Virus record (IMG/VR): IMGVR_UViG_3300048927_000175
Span: 1-49,504 of that record
Direction: 5' to 3' (one strand)
Source: a virus
DNA length: 49,504 nt
In this document: positions 39,339-47,615 of the stretch, piece by piece
Layout of the letters: every line of letters begins with the position of its first letter
How positions within the stretch are numbered: position 1 is the first letter of the stretch
Notes under the pieces: model-generated
What the model saw: only the letters and a program-made list of their open reading frames with translations
What the model was told of the DNA's origin: nothing
The model's database searches: none
Position numbers and translations under genes: made by a program

Positions 39339-39805
39339 ACGTCGATACACCCTCGCAAGGCCTGCGCCTTCTGCTTGCTCAATGTCCCGAATTCAAACGC
39401 GATTTCTATAAAACCCGCCTGCGGCTTCGCATCGATGGCGGTGACGTGTCACAGGATAACCTCGAATTCCACATGAACAGGCACCTGAAAGACGGCGCAA
39501 CAGTCCTATTCGTGCCGATTGTTGAAGGGGCAATCAGCGCAGTAGCTGCGGTCTGGATCATGGTGGCCGTCACAGTCGCCTCGGTTGCTTACTCGCTCTA
39601 TATGACCTCACACATGAAGACACAGAGTTCAGCAGACCAGGACACAAACTCCATTACCAACAACTCTTTCACCAGCGCAGAGAACCGAATCGGACAGGGT
39701 AGGCCGGTTCCGTTACTGATTGGCGAAATGGTGGTTGGCAGTAACGTTATCTCTCTCGGTATTGATACCAGCAACAATCAGGACTGGGATATTTCCATCA
39801 GTTAA
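39281..39805 (+). CDS. I: Tail assembly protein I
   Basis: A 174-residue protein: ubiquitin-like N-terminus (RRHFRQITLNVDTPSQGLRL, LRLRIDGGDVSQDNL), hydrophobic middle (GAISAVAAVWIMVAVTVASV) and C-terminal SAENRIGQGRPVPLLIGEMV, as in lambda I. It assists incorporation of J into the tail tip. Starts inside K. Confidence 0.88.
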   Translation: MLIFRFAGNLRRHFRQITLNVDTPSQGLRLLLAQCPEFKRDFYKTRLRLRIDGGDVSQDNLEFHMNRHLKDGATVLFVPIVEGAISAVAAVWIMVAVTVASVAYSLYMTSHMKTQSSADQDTNSITNNSFTSAENRIGQGRPVPLLIGEMVVGSNVISLGIDTSNNQDWDISIS

Positions 39806-39814
39806 GGTGAAAGC

Positions 39815-42800
39815 ATGAGCTCAGGCGGCGGTGGCGGAAGCACTCCCAAACTTATCGATGACAACCTCAAATCAAAGCAGTATCTCAAAGTCCTCGATCT
39901 CATCTCAGAAGGCCCGATTTACGGACCGGTAGACCAGAACCACCTTTCCTCATTCATGCTGAATAAGACGCCCGTCACTGATGCAGGCGGCAACGTTACG
40001 ATTAACGGCGTCAGTGTGGCATGGCGTCCGGGCTCTGCAAATCAGTCACCGATCACCGGCTTTGACGCGATTGAAGCGACCACGGTCGTCAATACAGACG
40101 TAACCCAGAGCACCCCTCTGGTGCGCACGGTAACCGATACTGATGTGACCCGGGTACGAATGAACATCGGCGTAACTGGTCTGGTTGAGCAGGATACCAA
40201 GGGGAATCAGCACGAAACTGCGGTAACCATGGTCATCGAGACGCGAAATGGTACGTCCGGCTCATGGAATATTCAGAAGACCGTCACCATCAGCGGGAAA
40301 ATATCAGGCGAGTACCTTGAGGCTCATATCATTGATGCTCCCCAGCAGAAGCCATTTGATATCCGCCTTCGCCGCGTTACTCCGGATAGCTCAAGCGACC
40401 TGCTGAATAATGGCACCATCTGGAACAGCTTTACTGAAATCACTGACGACCGCCTTTCATATCCTTATGCGGCTGTGGCAGGCTCAGTGATTGACCGAGA
40501 CCAGTACACCGACACGCCTACTCGCACCTATCATCTGCGAGGCCTCATTGTCGATGTACCGGATAACTATGACCCGATAGCCAGAACATACACTGGCATC
40601 TGGACTGGCGGGTTTAAATCCGCATGGACCAATAACCCCGCTTGGCTTTTTCGCGCCTTAGTGAAAAATACGCGTTACGGTCTGGCGAAGCGTGCTGGCT
40701 ATATCGATGTTGATGATGGCAGCCTGTATGTCCTTTCTCAGTTCTGCGATCAGCTTGTCGATGATGGCTATGGCGGCAAAGAACCACGCTTCACCCTGAA
40801 TGCTTATATCACTGAGCAATCCAGCGCCCGCGACATTCTCGACAAGATTGCAGGCATGTTCCGTGGCATTGCTCTGTGGGACGGCTTGCGCTTCTCAATC
40901 ATGCTGGATAACCCGCAGGACCCGGTGGCGGCTGTAACAAACGCCAGCGTTGTTGACGGGCTTTTCACTTACAGCTCGATGAAGAGATCAGAGCGATTTA
41001 ACGCTGTTGTGGTGTCATGGACTGACCCAAACAACGGGTGGGAGCAGGTCAAAGAATACGTATCTGATGACCAGATGATTGACCGGTACGGCTACAACGA
41101 AACGACGCTGGAGGCCTTCGGCTGCACCTCCCGCGGGCAGGCTTTCCGCGCAGGTAAGTGGCTGCTTGAAACCTGCAAGCGGGAAACAAAGAAAGTCACG
41201 TTCAAGATGGCGCGCGATGCTATCGCTTTCATGCCAGGCGATGTCATTGAGGTCATGGATAATGATTATGCTGCCACAAGACTTGGCGGCCGCATTATCT
41301 CTCACAGCGGCGCCGTGATAACAGTGGATGCCGATGTTTCATCTCTGGCCGGTGGCGGCGACACGATGTCGCTTATGGGCTCGAATGGTAAGTTCACCCG
41401 CTATCAGATCGCCTCAGTTTCAGGGCGCATTATTACTCTGCGCACTGCGCCGAATTGGGTTAGAGACGGAACGATATTCGTCATTTCGACGGGTGACGTT
41501 GCCACCCGCCTGTTTCGCGTCATGGGGATATCTGAAGACGAAAATAACTCTGTCTACAGCATTTCAGCAACGCTATTCGACCCTAACAAGCAAGCGATCG
41601 TGGATGATGGCGCGGTTTTCGAAACGCCTAACGATACCCTCAATGGATATCGTGTCCCGAACATCGAAAACCTGCGGATCATCAACGTCAACAGCGAGAC
41701 TATTCAGGTCACGGCAACCTGGCAGACAGCGACGCTGACCAAGAAGATCGTGTTCGAACTCTACGTTTATAACGCAGACGGGAAGGTTGTTGCGCAGTAC
41801 GAAACAGATCAGTTCCGTTATGACTTCTATGGACTGGATGCAGGCATTTATACGCTTGGCGTACGTGGCCGCAATGAGAACGGCATGAAGGGCGCAGAAA
41901 CTCAGGTCAGCCTGGTGATTGGCGCTCCGTCTGCGCCGTCATTCATTCAATGGACTCCAGGCATATTCTCAGCTGATATCGTCCCGGTAATGAATGTAAG
42001 CGCCACAACCGACACGACCTTTGAGTTCTGGTACACAGGGGAGGTTCCAGCCACTTCAATCGGGGCTGTGGAAACGGAAGCGCAGTTCCTGGGCAGAGCT
42101 TCACAGTGGACGCTGCATGGCCTTAAGGCTGACCACACCTACTACATGTACGTCAGGACCAAAAACGCTTTTGGCGTGTCGTCCTTTGTGCAGGTATCAG
42201 GCCAGGCATCTTCCGACATCCCTGGAATGATTGATTACATCGATAAAGCTATAAGGGAGTCGGAGGCGTTCGACCGCCTTACGTCCAATATCGATACGAA
42301 CATTGAGGGGATACTGCAGAACGCATTGAACCTTGACGCATCTGTGGATCATCAGTTTGAGGCTTATGGTCGTAACCGTGCCGATATCATTTCTGTCCGC
42401 CAGACGGTTGCCGACAACAACAGCGCCTACGCTCAGAAGTTTGAGCAAATCCAGGCACAGTCAGACCAGAACACTGCATCAGTGCAACAGGTATCCAGCG
42501 CTTACTCTGACCTCAGTGGCAAGCTTTCTGCCCAATGGGGCGTGAAGGTTCAGGTAGACAATAACGGCAACAAATTCGTTGCTGGCATGCAGTTGGGTGT
42601 TGAGGGGAATGGTGGCACAACTCAGTCATTTGCCCTGTTCAGTGCCGATAACTTTGGCATCTACAACACCACAAACGGAACCTATCAACTCGCATTTACG
42701 GCCGTAAACGGTCAGGTCTTTATGCGTGACGCGTTCATTAACTATGCCTCGTTTACGCTTGCCAAGGTTGGCTCATGGTATTCGTCAAATTACGTCGCCG

Positions 42801-42949
42801 GTCAGACAGGGACGATCATGCGTTCTGATGGTTCATTTGAGCTTAACGGACCCGTTTCTGGTCAGGGTAAATTTGTACTGGATAACAGAGGGGCCGCCTG
42901 GTACAACGCGAGCGGGCAGTTGGTTTGCTCTATGGGGGTTCAGAGATAA
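39815..42949 (+). CDS. J: Tail tip protein J (host specificity)
   Basis: A 1044-residue central tip protein. N-terminal GGGGGSTPKLIDDNLKSKQY and KVLDLISEGPIYGPVD are the J signature; GRNENGMKGAETQVSLVIGA marks fibronectin-like repeats (about 640-790); the C-terminal third has a coiled region and a domain from AQWGVKVQVDNNGNKFVAGM to the end that binds the receptor. Ends in TAATG, coupled to the next gene. Confidence 0.94.
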   Translation: MSSGGGGGSTPKLIDDNLKSKQYLKVLDLISEGPIYGPVDQNHLSSFMLNKTPVTDAGGNVTINGVSVAWRPGSANQSPITGFDAIEATTVVNTDVTQSTPLVRTVTDTDVTRVRMNIGVTGLVEQDTKGNQHETAVTMVIETRNGTSGSWNIQKTVTISGKISGEYLEAHIIDAPQQKPFDIRLRRVTPDSSSDLLNNGTIWNSFTEITDDRLSYPYAAVAGSVIDRDQYTDTPTRTYHLRGLIVDVPDNYDPIARTYTGIWTGGFKSAWTNNPAWLFRALVKNTRYGLAKRAGYIDVDDGSLYVLSQFCDQLVDDGYGGKEPRFTLNAYITEQSSARDILDKIAGMFRGIALWDGLRFSIMLDNPQDPVAAVTNASVVDGLFTYSSMKRSERFNAVVVSWTDPNNGWEQVKEYVSDDQMIDRYGYNETTLEAFGCTSRGQAFRAGKWLLETCKRETKKVTFKMARDAIAFMPGDVIEVMDNDYAATRLGGRIISHSGAVITVDADVSSLAGGGDTMSLMGSNGKFTRYQIASVSGRIITLRTAPNWVRDGTIFVISTGDVATRLFRVMGISEDENNSVYSISATLFDPNKQAIVDDGAVFETPNDTLNGYRVPNIENLRIINVNSETIQVTATWQTATLTKKIVFELYVYNADGKVVAQYETDQFRYDFYGLDAGIYTLGVRGRNENGMKGAETQVSLVIGAPSAPSFIQWTPGIFSADIVPVMNVSATTDTTFEFWYTGEVPATSIGAVETEAQFLGRASQWTLHGLKADHTYYMYVRTKNAFGVSSFVQVSGQASSDIPGMIDYIDKAIRESEAFDRLTSNIDTNIEGILQNALNLDASVDHQFEAYGRNRADIISVRQTVADNNSAYAQKFEQIQAQSDQNTASVQQVSSAYSDLSGKLSAQWGVKVQVDNNGNKFVAGMQLGVEGNGGTTQSFALFSADNFGIYNTTNGTYQLAFTAVNGQVFMRDAFINYASFTLAKVGSWYSSNYVAGQTGTIMRSDGSFELNGPVSGQGKFVLDNRGAAWYNASGQLVCSMGVQR

Positions 42950-43908
42950 TGGCGGGTTTTCAGGCATTTATTAACGGCACCTCATTCGATGCAGTCAATG
43001 CCATGTCTTACAATTTTGTAGCAGACGTGGCGACTGTATCAGGCTCAGGCAGCAATACATATAACCTCAACGGGTTTACTATAAGCGCATCAATTATAGG
43101 AGGAAGAACATCTGCTGGCGCCAGCCAAATAACATACGGCGTATCAGTTACTGGGCAAACCGTTTCATGGAGCGGTGTTGATATACCTTCGAAGTTGATA
43201 GTGACCGCAACCCCTACAACCACCCTCAATTATGCAGGCTTTGTTTATAACGATTATTCGGCAAGCCCTCCCGTATTTAAGCTTGCGCCGACCTTTACTC
43301 CATTTAATCTTGTACAGGTTATAGACCTTACTCCGGGATTTAGTCAGGTTGTTCAAACTAACGTGCCTGCCAGCATTCCACTCATAGCGTTTCACAGAAG
43401 CACAGCGGCATCAGGTTTCAATCATGTGTGGTGGAATGAGATAAACCAGAATGGGTATTGGGCGTTGCAGTTCAGGCCTAACTTTGGTTACCCCATGACG
43501 GCCACCAGAATCTATGTTTTTGCCAAGATGATGGTGAACATACCTTCCGGCGGTTTCTTTATGTACAACAATGGGCAGATGGTCTGGCACAGTAATTGCC
43601 TTCCACTACAGATGCAGACTGGATCAATTACAAATGCGGGTCAGCCGGTGGCATCTACGAGTGGAGTTTCGGTAGTGGTTAGCCAGCCTTTTGACCCTGC
43701 CTTCCCAAATACAGGCATAACGCTCTATAACTGCTACAGCGGAGGTGTAAATAGTTCAGGCCAGTTCGAGGCGAGCGGTGGGGATTTGTTTTCTTCTTCT
43801 AACTATCAGGTTCCTCAGGGCAGGCCACCGGGTTATTCATGCGGCCCTCCTGGATTTATATACTGCAATGTATATGACTCTTACTACAGACAGGCTCTAG
43901 GGGTTTAA
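42949..43908 (+). CDS. Tail tip-associated protein, DUF6453-like (319 aa)
   Basis: Starts MAGFQAFINGTSFDAVNAMS; beta-rich with many Gly, Ser, Asn, and a Cys/Pro-rich end (RPPGYSCGPPGFIYCNVYDS). Directly coupled to J, a place where related phages carry DUF6453 proteins. Likely part of the distal tail or receptor binding. The start overlaps the J stop, so upstream codons were rejected. More AT-rich than J. Confidence 0.75.
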   Translation: MAGFQAFINGTSFDAVNAMSYNFVADVATVSGSGSNTYNLNGFTISASIIGGRTSAGASQITYGVSVTGQTVSWSGVDIPSKLIVTATPTTTLNYAGFVYNDYSASPPVFKLAPTFTPFNLVQVIDLTPGFSQVVQTNVPASIPLIAFHRSTAASGFNHVWWNEINQNGYWALQFRPNFGYPMTATRIYVFAKMMVNIPSGGFFMYNNGQMVWHSNCLPLQMQTGSITNAGQPVASTSGVSVVVSQPFDPAFPNTGITLYNCYSGGVNSSGQFEASGGDLFSSSNYQVPQGRPPGYSCGPPGFIYCNVYDSYYRQALGV

Positions 43909-44121
43909 TCGATCGCATGCTGCCGTGTCGCTAAACTGGGATTTGTCTGTCCAGGTATAAAAAGGCTTGCCAGCAAGGTATTTACCGTCTTCAACTTTAA
44001 ACACAGCAATGTCGTACTTTTGTTTATAGATAACAGCTTCGTTATAGCAAATGGGCGGAGAACTTGATACGCAGGCCGAAAGAGTCATTGCAACACAAAT
44101 GATAGTCATTACCTTTTTCAT
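43897..44121 (-). CDS. cor: Cor-like exclusion lipoprotein (74 aa)
   Basis: Starts MKKVMTIICVAMTLSACVSS with lipobox LSAC; the mature part is about 57 residues with two more cysteines (PICYNEAV, TAACDR) and GKYLAGKPFYTW. Small lipoproteins on the opposite strand after J are the Cor proteins of N15 and phi80, which block the FhuA receptor to exclude other phages. It overlaps the end of the upstream tail gene by 12 bases. AAGGA ribosome site and a TAAAAT -10-like box upstream suggest expression in the lysogen. Confidence 0.65.
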   Translation of the reverse strand: MKKVMTIICVAMTLSACVSSSPPICYNEAVIYKQKYDIAVFKVEDGKYLAGKPFYTWTDKSQFSDTAACDRLNP

Positions 44122-44246
44122 TTAAATATCCTTTTCTGATTATGTGCTGATTTTAGATCATGCACGGTTTGTTTGATTAAGTGAATTAATAAGATGGTTG
44201 GCTTTATTTTGCTTAATTGAAATAACTGGAAACCATTCCAAATAAC

Positions 44247-44271
44247 ACCCGGCCTCCGTGTCGGGTTTTTT
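44247..44271 (+). terminator. Terminator upstream of tail fibre gene
   Basis: ACCCG/CGGGT stem with a 10-base loop and six T, followed by the fibre ribosome site. Carries the second copy of the 22-bp repeat (44262-44283) seen at 34859-34880. Confidence 0.7.
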
Positions 44272-44288
44272 ATTGCCCGGAGAAAGCT

Positions 44289-45560
44289 ATGCCAGCAGGT
44301 ACTATTGCACTAACTAATAATTCAACAGCGGTCACCGGAACCGGGACATCATTTACAGCAGAGCTTAAAGCTAACGATTTCATCGTCACTGTTGTAGGCG
44401 GGGTGACTTACACGCTTGGCGTGCAGTCAGTTAACTCAGCGACCGGTGTTACACTGACTACGGCATACAGCGGCCCGACAACTTCAGGTGTGGCGTGGAC
44501 AGCCGTGCCCAACGCAGCGCTGGTTGGCATAACAGCTCAGGTTGCAGCTGATGTTGCTAAGGCAATACGTGGGCTCAATCTCGACAAGGCCAACTGGCAG
44601 CAGGTCTACAGCGCCTCGGGTAACATTACTGTCACTCTGCCTGATGGTAGCCAGTACAGCGGACCATCATGGAATAGCCTGTCAACTTCCCTTGCAAGCA
44701 AAGCCAATACCAGTTCACTGGGTAACTCAGCAGGATTGAATGTAGGCACAACTGCAAATACTGTTGCAGCAGGGAATGATAGCCGACTTAACACAGTGGG
44801 TGGGAAAACAGGCGGCGTCATATCCTCCGGAGTAACAGTGGCAGGCCCATTAGCTACGTCGGGGGGAGCTCTGACGGTAGACGGTAGGGCGTCCGATGCC
44901 TCCGGGAACGTCACTAACACAATAACCTTGTTTGCTCCGGATGCGTCTTTTCACAGCTATATACAATATTACTTAATGGCTGGGCAATATCATGCGACCC
45001 GTATTGTTCAGAACGGCACAGCCACTTTCATGGCCAGAAGTAATGGAGCATGCTATGCCGCTTCCTTTAACCCGACGTCAGACAGCAGGCTTAAATTCAA
45101 CAAATCCTTTATAAAGGATGCGCTGGTTAATGCCATGACTCTCAGGGGGATGTCATATAATCTCCAGGGTGAGCGTAAGGCGGGCGTGATCGCACAGGAT
45201 GCCGAGAGTTTCATGCCGGAGGCTGTTACTACCGGAGGCTCTCCAATCGTCCTGGAAGACGGCACTGTTATCGCTGACCCCAAATCTCTGGATTACAGTG
45301 CCGTGGCAGCAGTTCACACCGAAGCACTAAAGGGTCTTGCCGAATTAATGCTGCAGTGTATGGAGGACCCTGATACTGGCGTGGTCGAGCTCAGGAAAGT
45401 GGTTGCGGCCATTAACTGCAGTGAGGCTGATGAGAATGCCACAGATATGCGCATGGAATGGGCATTAGTCGAACAGCCAGCGGCTCCGGTGGAGAAGGAT
45501 ATGGAAACTGACGATACTGGAAATAATGAGAGTAACAAAGACGAGAAAGCAGGCTCCTAA
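44289..45560 (+). CDS. Tail fibre with S74 intramolecular chaperone
   Basis: A 423-residue fibre. Residues 1-100 (VTGTGTSFTAELKANDFIVT) look like an attachment domain; 100-250 are shaft repeats and a receptor part. From about 258 a peptidase S74 domain begins with NPTSDSRLKFNK; Ser264 and Lys269 match the S-D-x-x-x-K self-cleavage dyad. The chaperone trimerises the fibre then cuts itself off. The last 60 residues are acidic. Adsorption to the host surface is the likely role. Confidence 0.88.
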   Translation: MPAGTIALTNNSTAVTGTGTSFTAELKANDFIVTVVGGVTYTLGVQSVNSATGVTLTTAYSGPTTSGVAWTAVPNAALVGITAQVAADVAKAIRGLNLDKANWQQVYSASGNITVTLPDGSQYSGPSWNSLSTSLASKANTSSLGNSAGLNVGTTANTVAAGNDSRLNTVGGKTGGVISSGVTVAGPLATSGGALTVDGRASDASGNVTNTITLFAPDASFHSYIQYYLMAGQYHATRIVQNGTATFMARSNGACYAASFNPTSDSRLKFNKSFIKDALVNAMTLRGMSYNLQGERKAGVIAQDAESFMPEAVTTGGSPIVLEDGTVIADPKSLDYSAVAAVHTEALKGLAELMLQCMEDPDTGVVELRKVVAAINCSEADENATDMRMEWALVEQPAAPVEKDMETDDTGNNESNKDEKAGS

Positions 45561-45579
45561 AAAAGCCCGGCGACCGGGC
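45559..45579 (-). terminator. Leftward terminator after fibre gene
   Basis: GCCCGG/CCGGGC stem with 3-base loop and, on the minus strand, six T. It would stop leftward transcripts coming from the int side before they enter the tail operon. Confidence 0.65.
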
Positions 45580-45735
45580 AATGACTCAACCGCGCCTCTC
45601 TGAGCAGGCTACGGGGTGGGTAATTTGAGGTTAGTCACCCGCAACCGAAGCCGCCAGTCTAAAATTTCAGCACCATCAATGGCTTTACAAATATGTGAAC
45701 TGGTCCGCCTTGATCAAATCTACCGATCGATATTA

Positions 45736-45751
45736 CTGTTTATCCATACAG
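45736..45751. promoter_or_regulatory. LexA (SOS) box
   Basis: CTGT-TTATCCAT-ACAG, both LexA half-sites perfect, 24 bases before the next gene's ATG. It should keep the two-gene cassette off until DNA damage. Confidence 0.8.
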
Positions 45752-45774
45752 TATTTATCAGAGGAGAATTTATC

Positions 45775-46014
45775 ATGGCGAGAGAGAGTGACATACACGC
45801 GGCGTTCACTGGCGCGATAATGAAGGACGGCAGGGGCAGGCAGATTGTCACCACTGCGGCGTTCCAGAAGCGGCTGGATGACGTGAATCACGTTTGGACG
45901 CTGGCAGAGTGCAACCGGTGGATACGTCGATACCAGAACTTCTTCTTCGAGCTCGTTACTGAGGAAAGCGAGAATAAGACCTGGGCTCTCCGCAACATGG
46001 GATACGTGAGGTAA
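45775..46014 (+). CDS. SOS-cassette protein 1 (79 aa)
   Basis: Starts MARESDIHAAFTGAIMKDGR; helical, with a WTLAECNRWIRRYQNFFFEL segment. Such small proteins stand before UmuD-like genes in several enterobacterial prophages; their function is unknown. GAGGAG and a LexA box set the start at 45775 rather than the longer upstream frame. Two bases before the next gene. Confidence 0.7.
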   Translation: MARESDIHAAFTGAIMKDGRGRQIVTTAAFQKRLDDVNHVWTLAECNRWIRRYQNFFFELVTEESENKTWALRNMGYVR

Positions 46015-46016
46015 CT

Positions 46017-46340
46017 ATGGGATTTCCATCACCCGCATCCGATTACATCGAGCGACGCATCGACCTGAACGATGTACTGATGCCTCACCGCAACAACATG
46101 ATCCTGATTGAGACGCCGGACGGGTTTGTGCTGGCGGACAAATCACTGAAGCCTGTTCCGGGAGACAAGGTCGCATTCCAGATAGGCGAGTTCCCGCAAC
46201 TGGGTAGATTGTTCACAACTGGGATTATCACCTCAGACGGTGAGACGATCGACGGAGAGGGCATGGAAGGTATTATCGTGCTGGGGAAGATTACGGCGGA
46301 GGTAGTGTCCGTTTATGAACCGCTCCGGCCGATTATCTGA
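46017..46340 (+). CDS. UmuD-like protein without protease residues (107 aa)
   Basis: Starts MGFPSPASDYIERRIDLNDV, which matches the N-terminal arm of UmuD (FPSPAADYVEQRIDLN), and continues with a beta barrel (VPGDKVAFQIGEFPQLGRLF, GMEGIIVLGKITAEVVSVYE). The S-K catalytic pair of the S24 fold is not seen: no GDSM-type serine is present. It could be a dominant partner of host UmuD/Pol V or a modulator of it. Under the LexA box with its upstream neighbour. Confidence 0.72.
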   Translation: MGFPSPASDYIERRIDLNDVLMPHRNNMILIETPDGFVLADKSLKPVPGDKVAFQIGEFPQLGRLFTTGIITSDGETIDGEGMEGIIVLGKITAEVVSVYEPLRPII

Positions 46341-46386
46341 TGGGGCAGGGCCGAGCCTTGTCGTGTGACTAGAACGAATGAAATGG

Positions 46387-46460
46387 TGTGTCGTAATTGT
46401 GTCGCCACATAACGCAGATAGATTTCTGAGAAGTGCACTTAACGACACAGTACGACACAT
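46387..46460. repeat. Integrase arm-type repeats
   Basis: Four copies of a TGTGTCG(T/C) motif: two direct at 46387-46396 and 46397-46406, and two inverted at 46440-46449 and 46450-46459 (read CGACACA). They lie 60-130 bp from the att core on the tail side, where lambdoid arm sites are expected. Confidence 0.55.
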
Positions 46461-46520
46461 CACTTTGCGCGAGCATGGATTTATGGCCTTAAATCAGTGT
46501 GTTAAATGATGGCCTACTAT

Positions 46521-46565
46521 CTTCTAAGCCGTAGGTCACAGGTTCGAATCCTGTAGGGCGTACCA
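46521..46565 (+). other. Attachment core: 3' part of tRNA-Arg(UCU)
   Basis: The 45 bp beginning CTTCTAAGCC and ending GGGCGTACCA are the anticodon loop, anticodon 3' strand, TTCGAAT T-arm and acceptor with CCA of an argU-type tRNA. The 5' half of the tRNA is absent (sequence before 46521 does not pair), so this is not a tRNA gene but an att core copied from the host tRNA. Integrase gene ends 19 bp away. Confidence 0.8.
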
Positions 46566-46583
46566 AATAAAATCAACGAGTTA

Positions 46584-47123
46584 TCACCTCCCTCCGACTA
46601 CCAGATTTTCCACATGGGACAGATTTGGGACACGACTGCCAAAAATCGCATCAATTTGCCGTGCATGCTCCGTTAAATGGTTAGGTGCAAGGTGCCCATA
46701 TCGCTGGACCATTTCAATGCTTTCCCAGCCGCCCATTTCCTGCAGTGCAGATAATGGAACACCGGCCTGAATTAGCCAGCTTGCCCAGGTATGCCGCAAG
46801 TCGTGAAACCTGAAGTCCTCAATGCCAGATCGTTTCAGTGCTGCGCGCCACGCAGTGTTTGAATCGACTCGCATCTTCCTGACGCTTGCCGTAGTCGTGC
46901 CGTCATTCCTCTTCACCGATTCGGTGTGAACAAATACCCAATTGTGGTGCCGGCCGATTTGTCGTCTCAGGACTGATTCAGCCAGGTCATTCAGCGCTAC
47001 GCCAATAGCTCTGCCTGACTTACTTTCTTCCGGGTATATCCACGCCACTTTCCGCTGCAGGTCAATCTGCTGCCATTTCAGGTCGACGATGTTCGAGCGG
47101 CGCAGGCCTGTTGCCCGCGCAAG
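46584..47123 (-). pseudogene. int: Tyrosine integrase, 5'-truncated
   Basis: About 180 C-terminal residues of a P22/DLP12-type integrase: [33 protein letters not shown] (the HxLRH box), [20 protein letters not shown] with the catalytic tyrosine, ending near the att core. Upstream of codon LARATG the frame is closed by repeated stops (TAG at 47124-47126, and others), and the sequence no longer resembles an integrase: the arm-binding and core-binding domains and the first catalytic arginine region are partly lost. A start at 47048 would leave only 154 residues. Recombination activity is not expected. Confidence 0.85.
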
Positions 47124-47215
47124 CTACTACGGTAGACCTTAGAGGTTCCGGACAATTGCAATGTTAATAATTATTGATAGGATGTTTCCGATTGCAATCA
47201 ATGGAAATATTAAAA

Positions 47216-47572
47216 ATGAAAAAGGTTTTGGCAGTGGCGCTTGGGGCGTTGTTACTTTCAGGATGTACTGTGCGTGTTGCTGATATGACTGTCGCAAGCA
47301 CCAAAAACTACAATTTGAACGCAGCTAAGTTTGAGAAAGGTGCTCGCGTGACCGGCGAAGATAAAGCGCCAATCGTAATTTTCCCTTTAGGTATTCCGAA
47401 CGTTAAAACGGCTATGGATCACGCTATTGAGAAAGATAAGTGTGCGGTTGGCTTGAGCGATGTGGTTATCTACCAATTAAACCACGCCTTCCTCTTCGGC
47501 ACATACGGTTTCCGTGTTGAGGGTACGCAAATTATCGACAAATCACAGATGGGATGTGAAAACCATAACTGA
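47216..47572 (+). CDS. Lipoprotein (118 aa), moron type
   Basis: Starts MKKVLAVALGALLLSGCTVR, lipobox LLSGC with Cys17. The mature part (MTVASTKNYNLNAAKFEKGA, VIFPLGIPNVKTAMDHAIEK, NHAFLFGTYGFRVEGTQIID) is a family I remember in enterobacterial prophages and genomes, with unknown role at the outer membrane. The ATG at 47216 is favoured by the signal peptide. It lies just past the int break and has its own promoter-like TTGCAA/TAGGAT. Confidence 0.7.
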   Translation: MKKVLAVALGALLLSGCTVRVADMTVASTKNYNLNAAKFEKGARVTGEDKAPIVIFPLGIPNVKTAMDHAIEKDKCAVGLSDVVIYQLNHAFLFGTYGFRVEGTQIIDKSQMGCENHN

Positions 47573-47577
47573 TAGCT

Positions 47578-47601
47578 AGCGACCTTCGGGTGGCTTTTTT
47601 C
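47578..47601 (+). terminator. Terminator after first lipoprotein gene
   Basis: AGCgACC/GGTgGCT stem with a UUCG-type loop (one mismatch) and six T. Confidence 0.7.
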
Positions 47602-47615
47602 TAGGGGGCAAGGAA

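Noticed and set aside
46513-46565. A tRNA gene
   Set aside because: Only the 3' part from the anticodon loop on is present; the acceptor and D-arm 5' strands are missing, so it is an att core.
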